Part shown: positions 59,790-64,000 of the stretch, piece by piece
Layout: the number at the start of each line of letters is the position of its first letter
Position numbering within the stretch: the first letter of the stretch is position 1
The notes under the pieces: generated by a model
Databases searched by the model: none
What the model was told of the DNA's origin: nothing
Seen by the model: only the letters and a program-made list of their open reading frames with translations
Position numbers and translations under genes: made by a program
DNA from: Acidobacteriota bacterium
GTDB lineage: Bacteria; Acidobacteriota; Blastocatellia; Chloracidobacteriales; Chloracidobacteriaceae
Direction: 5' to 3'
DNA: 64,000 nt
NCBI GenBank assembly: GCA_016208495.1
Contig: JACQXX010000109.1
Location: 80,328-144,327, forward strand

Positions 59790-60347
59790 ATGACCACACC
59801 CATTACTCAAGCTGAACGTGACTTTGCCATTGCCCACTTGCACCGAACTGGCAACCAACTGGTTGAAGCCGTTTCCGGTCTTTCCGAAGCCCAACTTTCT
59901 TTTCAACCAACTCCTGAGAGCTGGACGATTGCCCAGATCACGGAGCATATTGTCGCGGCTGAAGTTGGGGTTCTTCAACTGGCCGTGGGTCAGGTGCTCA
60001 AATCTCCCCCTGGACCAGAAGAACTGCGCGAACGGGTCAAAAATAAAATGGATTTGGTCCTCAAAGCCGTCCTGGACCGGCGAACGAAAGTCCAGGCACC
60101 TGACCGGTTGGTTCCCCAGGGACGCTTCGGCTCAATCAACCAGACCATTAAAGCCTTTCAACAGGCCCGACAACAAACCATTGCCTTTGTCGAACAGACA
60201 CAGGAAGACCTGCATGGGTTCTTTTTCCCACATCCGATTTTTAAGGAACTGGATGTCTATCAATGGATGTTGTTCCAGGGCTCTCATTGCGAGCGCCACA
60301 CGCTGCAAATTCAGGAAGTGAAGGCAGCCCCCGGATTTCCGGAATGA
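59790..60347 (+). CDS. DinB-family metal-binding protein
   Basis: A 185-residue four-helix-bundle protein. Metal-binding His are visible in ITEHIVAAE near residue 50 and in GSHCERHTLQI near residue 168, the arrangement of DinB/YfiT-type thiol transferases or unknown metal hydrolases. The ATG at 59790 gives the usual family length; the frame upstream overlaps the FGE domain. The stop TGA is inside GAATGAAGAA of a repeat cassette. Confidence 0.85.
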   Translation: MTTPITQAERDFAIAHLHRTGNQLVEAVSGLSEAQLSFQPTPESWTIAQITEHIVAAEVGVLQLAVGQVLKSPPGPEELRERVKNKMDLVLKAVLDRRTKVQAPDRLVPQGRFGSINQTIKAFQQARQQTIAFVEQTQEDLHGFFFPHPIFKELDVYQWMLFQGSHCERHTLQIQEVKAAPGFPE

Positions 60348-60591
60348 AGAATGTGATTAGTGGTTAGTGGTTAGTGGTTAGTGGTTAGTATCTAGTGCTT
60401 AGCACTTAGTGCTTAGAAATCAATACTTTCGAAGACGAACCAGTCACCAGGAACTAACCACTAATCACTAACCACTAATCACTAACCACTAATCACTAAC
60501 CACTAACCACTAACCACTAACCACTAACCACTAACCACTAATCACTAACCACTAATCACTAACCACTAGATGGTTTCTTCATTCTTCATTC
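60342..60591. repeat. Palindromic heptamer cassette C3 (GTGGTTA arms), joining two convergent genes
   Basis: GAATGAAGAA at the DinB stop is followed by GTGGTTA units (60359-60390), the core TAGAAATCAATACTTTCGAA with ACCAGTCACCAGG (60414-60451), at least fifteen AACCACT/AATCACT units (to 60568), and TTCTTCATTC inside the end of panE. It spans 250 bases and both genes' stop codons. Confidence 0.92.
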
Positions 60592-61600
60592 TGCCTGCCA
60601 GTTCATCGGCTGACATTTTGGGAGCTGATTTCGTTTTTTCAGCTTCTTTCACCAGCCGGGTGATGGCGGCATTGATTGGTGCCCGGAGTCCGTTTCGCTC
60701 AGCCAGCGCCACAATTTCACCATTTAGAAAATCAATTTCGGTCTGGCGGCCACGCTGCAGGTCTTCCCACATCGAAGACCGTGCCTGCGGATCAATTTTG
60801 ACCATCCGTGACGCCACCCGAAAAAAAAGAAAATCCGGAAGCGACATCACCAGCGGTGCAATCTGCGGTATCAATCCGCCTGATCGAGCTGGTTTGATGC
60901 CACTTTGTTTCATGACCCGCATTGCTTCGCGCATCGCAGCGGCCAGTATTTTGCGGTAAGCGGCTTGCCCGAGTTCCTCGCGGAGCGGAATCCCGGATAG
61001 CGCGTTGAGTGCGTTGTTGAGATTAAAGACCAGCTTTCCCCATAACACATTCTGGAGATTGGGTTTTACTTCCGCTTCAAGCCCTGCGGCTTTGAGTGCT
61101 GCCAGAACTTTGGCCGAAGCGTCACCCTGGTCTTCAATCGCCAGTGCCCCACTCGTGCCAGAGTGAAAATGGGCGCCCGGTTTCCAAACCACGTTGTAGG
61201 GCACCATCCCGGCCAGCACCGGATTGTGCGTTAGTATCCCGCGCAAAACCTCAGCATTCCGAACTCCATTTTGAAAACTCACCACGATGGCATCGGATGA
61301 CAAAACTGGCTTGAGTTCTTCGGCTGCCTGAGCGGTGGCAGCGCTTTTGAGTGTCATCAGCACGATTTCACGGTCCGACATCGCTGCCGCACTGGTGGCA
61401 TAGCGCACCTGTGACGGTGACAATCGAAAGTCGGTGCCCTTCAGGTCGGTGATTCTGAGACCGTGCGCCTGAATTTCCTGACCAAGTTTTTCACGCCCGA
61501 CCAGAATTGTGTCCAGACCAGCCTGAAAACAGTGAGCACCAATAAAGGTTCCGATACTGCCCGAGCCGTAAATGCCGATTCGAAGAGGAGCATGTGTCAT
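60566..61600 (-). CDS. panE: 2-dehydropantoate 2-reductase family protein
   Basis: A 344-residue NADP-dependent protein. The Rossmann motif is IGIYGSGSIGTFIGAHC. The catalytic Lys and conserved Asn are in WGKLVFNLNNALNALSG near residue 190, and FQNGV lies near residue 108. PanE reduces ketopantoate to pantoate for coenzyme A. Family members in acidobacteria also act on other keto acids, so the substrate is inferred. The last residues (MKNEETI) and TAG stop come from the heptamer cassette. Confidence 0.85.
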   Translation of the reverse strand: MTHAPLRIGIYGSGSIGTFIGAHCFQAGLDTILVGREKLGQEIQAHGLRITDLKGTDFRLSPSQVRYATSAAAMSDREIVLMTLKSAATAQAAEELKPVLSSDAIVVSFQNGVRNAEVLRGILTHNPVLAGMVPYNVVWKPGAHFHSGTSGALAIEDQGDASAKVLAALKAAGLEAEVKPNLQNVLWGKLVFNLNNALNALSGIPLREELGQAAYRKILAAAMREAMRVMKQSGIKPARSGGLIPQIAPLVMSLPDFLFFRVASRMVKIDPQARSSMWEDLQRGRQTEIDFLNGEIVALAERNGLRAPINAAITRLVKEAEKTKSAPKMSADELAGRMKNEETI

Positions 61601-61642
61601 TGGAGTCTCAAATTCAGCCGATCAATACCTGAAAGGAGAACT

Positions 61643-61766
61643 GTTCAGAGTCCCGCCTTCAGACGGTTCCTGCATTCGGTTAGATCAATTTGGAAATTCC
61701 AGAACCACCTGAAGGTGAAACTCTGAACCTTTTCAACCGCCTGAAGGCGGAACTCTGAACTTTTTC
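61643..61766. repeat. CCTGAAGG palindromic repeats: tandem pair plus an inverted copy
   Basis: Two 32-bp tandem units (61703-61734, 61735-61766) each contain CCNCCTGAAGG and end in CTTTTC or TTTTTC. An inverted copy lies at 61643-61666. In the minus-strand sense they follow the stop of the gene at 61774 and may act as a bidirectional terminator. Confidence 0.75.
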
Positions 61767-61773
61767 GGTGGGC

Positions 61774-63015
61774 TTACATCAACCCAGCCTCGCGTAACCT
61801 GGAAATGAAACTTGTTTTTTTGAGGTGGGGTTGGATTAACCGTTCAAACCGTTTTTCAAATGCCGACAGTTTCTTTTCCCTGATGGCAACTTCACGTAAA
61901 TCAGCCAGCATGATGGCGATTTCGGCATAACTTTTCGCCATGCGCAATTCGATCAACGAATCAATCTTTTTCCAGGCGGCTTCCTGGGTGTTGGCGAGTG
62001 CAGCGAGATACTCCTCTCGGCGGCGTTCGGCTTCGGCTTTCTTTCGGGCGGCTTCTTCGGCTTTGATTCGCTTTTCTTCTGCAATTTTGACCTGGGTAAA
62101 CTGATTGGCACGCGTTATAAGCTGGGCGATGGAGCGTCGTCGGGGCGAACCGCCTTTTTCGGCTTTGGAATTTGAAAGCTCACCGGCACGAAACTGGCTC
62201 AGGAGCTTGACACGAACTGCCCCTGGGTCATCCTGGATCAATTCGAGCAGGAAAGCATTCTTTTGATCCACCGGGAGTTTTGCAATCCATTCCGCCAGTC
62301 GGGCGCTGGAATCGTGATCCGCTTTCAGTGCCGGGCTTGCTTCGGCAACAGCAGTCAACAAATCGTCGGGAATTCTCAGAAATTCAGCCAGGCTCTGCTG
62401 GGCCACCGTCAATTCCCCCATTCCCGGCGGAACAGCAGGTTCGAGTTCATCACCTCCCTCCCCTTCACCAAAAGATGATTCGTCATCCTCTTCATAGTCA
62501 TCGTCCGAATCGTCATCATCCTCATCCGGGACGCTGTCGAGTAAATACCCATGTTCGTTACACACCCAGGCCAACCAGCCCAGATAGAATGGCCGGAGGT
62601 CACCCTTGAGCAATTCGTCACGAACGCCAATCATTGACGACATCCAGGGTTGAACTTCCACCCATTCACCGCCCTCCAGGTCACTGTCAAATCCCAAAAT
62701 GACATGGGTTGGTGTTTCAGTCATTTCAAAGCTGTATTTGTGGAGATACTGATTGATTTCTTTCAAGTCAATCACGGCTTTGGGAACTTTGACCACGAAG
62801 CGGTGGGTTCCCCAGTTAGCCACATAGACATGGGCATCGAAATATTTGGCTAAAAAAGCAATGTGGTCTCCCTTGAAATCTCCGTAGCTGTATTCATTCA
62901 CAAAAGATCGTGATGTAATTTCCGCTCGCGACGAAATCGCACGCAATTCTGCCATTTCAGCTTTGGTCAACTGACGATCCACGGCAAGAAACTCATAATA
63001 TTGATATTCACTCAT
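61774..63015 (-). CDS. Conserved protein of unknown function with acidic linker
   Basis: A 413-residue cytoplasmic protein. The N-terminal 150 residues (MSEYQYYEFLAVDRQLT, SSRAEITSRSFVNEYSYGDF, YFDAHVYVANWGTHRF) match a conserved family that I recall from many bacteria but cannot name. An Asp/Glu-rich linker lies at about 165-190. A helical C-terminal half contains a Lys/Glu coiled coil (about 305-340). In other genomes a related N-terminal domain often lies beside SWIM zinc-finger genes; no such gene is seen here. The start is 27 bases from divergent rsmE. Confidence 0.75.
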   Translation of the reverse strand: MSEYQYYEFLAVDRQLTKAEMAELRAISSRAEITSRSFVNEYSYGDFKGDHIAFLAKYFDAHVYVANWGTHRFVVKVPKAVIDLKEINQYLHKYSFEMTETPTHVILGFDSDLEGGEWVEVQPWMSSMIGVRDELLKGDLRPFYLGWLAWVCNEHGYLLDSVPDEDDDDSDDDYEEDDESSFGEGEGGDELEPAVPPGMGELTVAQQSLAEFLRIPDDLLTAVAEASPALKADHDSSARLAEWIAKLPVDQKNAFLLELIQDDPGAVRVKLLSQFRAGELSNSKAEKGGSPRRRSIAQLITRANQFTQVKIAEEKRIKAEEAARKKAEAERRREEYLAALANTQEAAWKKIDSLIELRMAKSYAEIAIMLADLREVAIREKKLSAFEKRFERLIQPHLKKTSFISRLREAGLM

Positions 63016-63041
63016 AAAATTTCTAAATTTCCTTTCAAACT

Positions 63042-63791
63042 ATGCCGGTAAAACATCGCTTTTTTGCATCGCCTGAGCACGTTCTGGGCTCGACCGTGGC
63101 GCTTTCCGAAGAGGAATCACACCATGGGGTACACGTTATTCGCCTTCGACCAGGTGACGAAGTCTCAGTTTTTGACGGATGCGGTCAGGAGTGGACAGCC
63201 ACGGTGTCCATGATTGGGCGCAAACAGATAACACTCGAACTGAATGAAAAACTTGACGGAGAACGTGAATCTCCACTGGAGTTAACCCTTGCAGCCGCCC
63301 AAATTAAAGCTGATCGTTTTGAGTGGCTGCTCCAGAAAGCGGTTGAACTTGGGGTCAGCCGGGTGATTCCACTCATCACCACCCACACTGAGCAAAGCCT
63401 AATCAAACAGGATTCACCCAATCGGCGGACACGCTGGGCACGCATTGTGCTCGAAGCCACCAAGCAATGTGGTCGGCGGCGATTGATGGAGCTTACTGAA
63501 CCACAATTATTTCAACAGGTTGTGGCCCATTTACCACAAAGTACAACCGGAGTGATGTTTATTGAACGGGCGGCGATTCCCTGGCACGAAATTCTGAAGC
63601 AAACTGAATTGACTCCCACTAAATGTTTGGCCTTCATCGGACCTGAAGGCGGCTGGAATCACGCTGAACTTGAATTGGCAACTGAAAAGGATTTGCTCCA
63701 GGTAACACTCGGCCCTCGAATTTTGCGGGCTGAAACGGCTGGGGTTGTGGCAGCAACGCTCCTTCAGAATCTGTGGGGTGATTTGGCTTGA
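63042..63791 (+). CDS. rsmE: 16S rRNA (uracil-1498-N3)-methyltransferase
   Basis: A 249-residue SPOUT methyltransferase. The N-terminal PUA-like domain has SHHGVHVIRLRPGD. The SPOUT knot motifs are KAVELGVSRVIPL near 105, FIGPEGGWNHAE near 203, and LGPRILRAETA near 227. It methylates U1498 of 16S rRNA. No clear Shine-Dalgarno precedes the ATG. A nested palindromic element follows after about 17 bases. Confidence 0.95.
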   Translation: MPVKHRFFASPEHVLGSTVALSEEESHHGVHVIRLRPGDEVSVFDGCGQEWTATVSMIGRKQITLELNEKLDGERESPLELTLAAAQIKADRFEWLLQKAVELGVSRVIPLITTHTEQSLIKQDSPNRRTRWARIVLEATKQCGRRRLMELTEPQLFQQVVAHLPQSTTGVMFIERAAIPWHEILKQTELTPTKCLAFIGPEGGWNHAELELATEKDLLQVTLGPRILRAETAGVVAATLLQNLWGDLA

Positions 63792-63807
63792 AGCCATTTT
63801 TGGTTCT

Positions 63808-64000
63808 CAGCCCAGGAACTGGGCGCCGGCTCGTAGCCCAGGGCGAGTCTTCGAGCCCTGGGAACCCGGCCCTCCCCCATGTTTTCCCCGCCCGACCATC
63901 CGCCGCTGTAGGCGGCGGATGGTCGAGCGGGGTTGGGAGGCAACGTTTTCCCAGGGTTAAAACCCTGGGCTACATGCCTTCCGCCCAGTTCCTGGGCTCA
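63808..64000. repeat. Nested palindromic intergenic element (may extend past window)
   Basis: Outer inverted ends (TCAGCCCAGGAACTGGGCG at about 63811-63829 and its complement at 63981-64000) enclose a second pair (GTAGCCCAGGG / CCCTGGGCTAC) and a third centred at 63900-63920 (ACCATCCGCCGC and its complement). Almost every base can pair in a cruciform. No gene. Confidence 0.82.

Overview
The window looks like chromosome of a free-living Gram-negative bacterium, most likely an acidobacterium (Blastocatellia-like). This is an inference from gene content, moderate GC and repeat-rich intergenic DNA; no rRNA, tRNA, phage, plasmid or CRISPR locus is visible. About 34 protein genes are supported. Signalling dominates: four sensor kinases (one cut by the left edge), a receiver-Ser/Thr kinase fusion, a Ser/Thr kinase fused to an FGE-like domain, an ECF sigma/anti-sigma pair and a broken response regulator.

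Layout. 1-9622 (minus): a propeller-type hybrid kinase, then an apparent operon of a large Ig-repeat surface protein, a 505-residue protein with a DUF5678-like tail, and a retropepsin-like protease, closed by a terminator. 9916-12506: a GT39-type glycosyltransferase and a UbiA-type decaprenyl-phosphate phosphoribosyltransferase. 13107-16392: a membrane sulfatase-fold enzyme and rapZ. 16643-18172: a TonB-domain protein and a zinc-ribbon membrane protein. 18527-24229: an Ile-rich leader peptide with attenuator, threonine dehydratase, and glutamate synthase gltB. 24686-32588: a very large hybrid kinase, a truncated response regulator, a DUF3592-like membrane protein, and the sigma/anti-sigma pair. 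33026-46181: a Clp-like AAA protein, a TPR histidine kinase, a thioredoxin-reductase-like flavoprotein without its cysteines, the receiver-kinase fusion, another hybrid kinase, a Ycf46-like AAA protein, cytochrome c and comF. 46436-50333: a GMC oxidoreductase and its small subunit, separated by an AT-rich stretch. 50637-63791: a DUF6624-like protein, a membrane glycosyltransferase, a secreted TPR-CHAT protease, a YkgJ-like protein, the kinase-FGE fusion, DinB, panE, a conserved unknown and rsmE.

Two results stand out. First, the threonine dehydratase gene is preceded by a complete-looking translational attenuator: a 32-codon leader peptide with seven Ile codons (all ATT), an antiterminator segment over its last codons, and an intrinsic terminator ending just before the ribosome-binding site. 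Second, intergenic DNA is filled with 7- and 8-nt tandem repeats. Many are arranged as complementary arms around a conserved core with TTCGAA, and in at least nine genes the stop codon lies inside the repeat unit. So the arrays are anchored on gene 3' ends rather than scattered at random.

Other mobile or palindromic families are a 111-112 bp TA-flanked MITE (two copies, one ending the response regulator), a 163 bp element with 25-bp inverted ends inside a heptamer array, three REP-like families, and a nested palindrome at the right edge. Many genes have in-frame extensions into these repeats; I chose starts with visible ribosome-binding sites or signal peptides instead.
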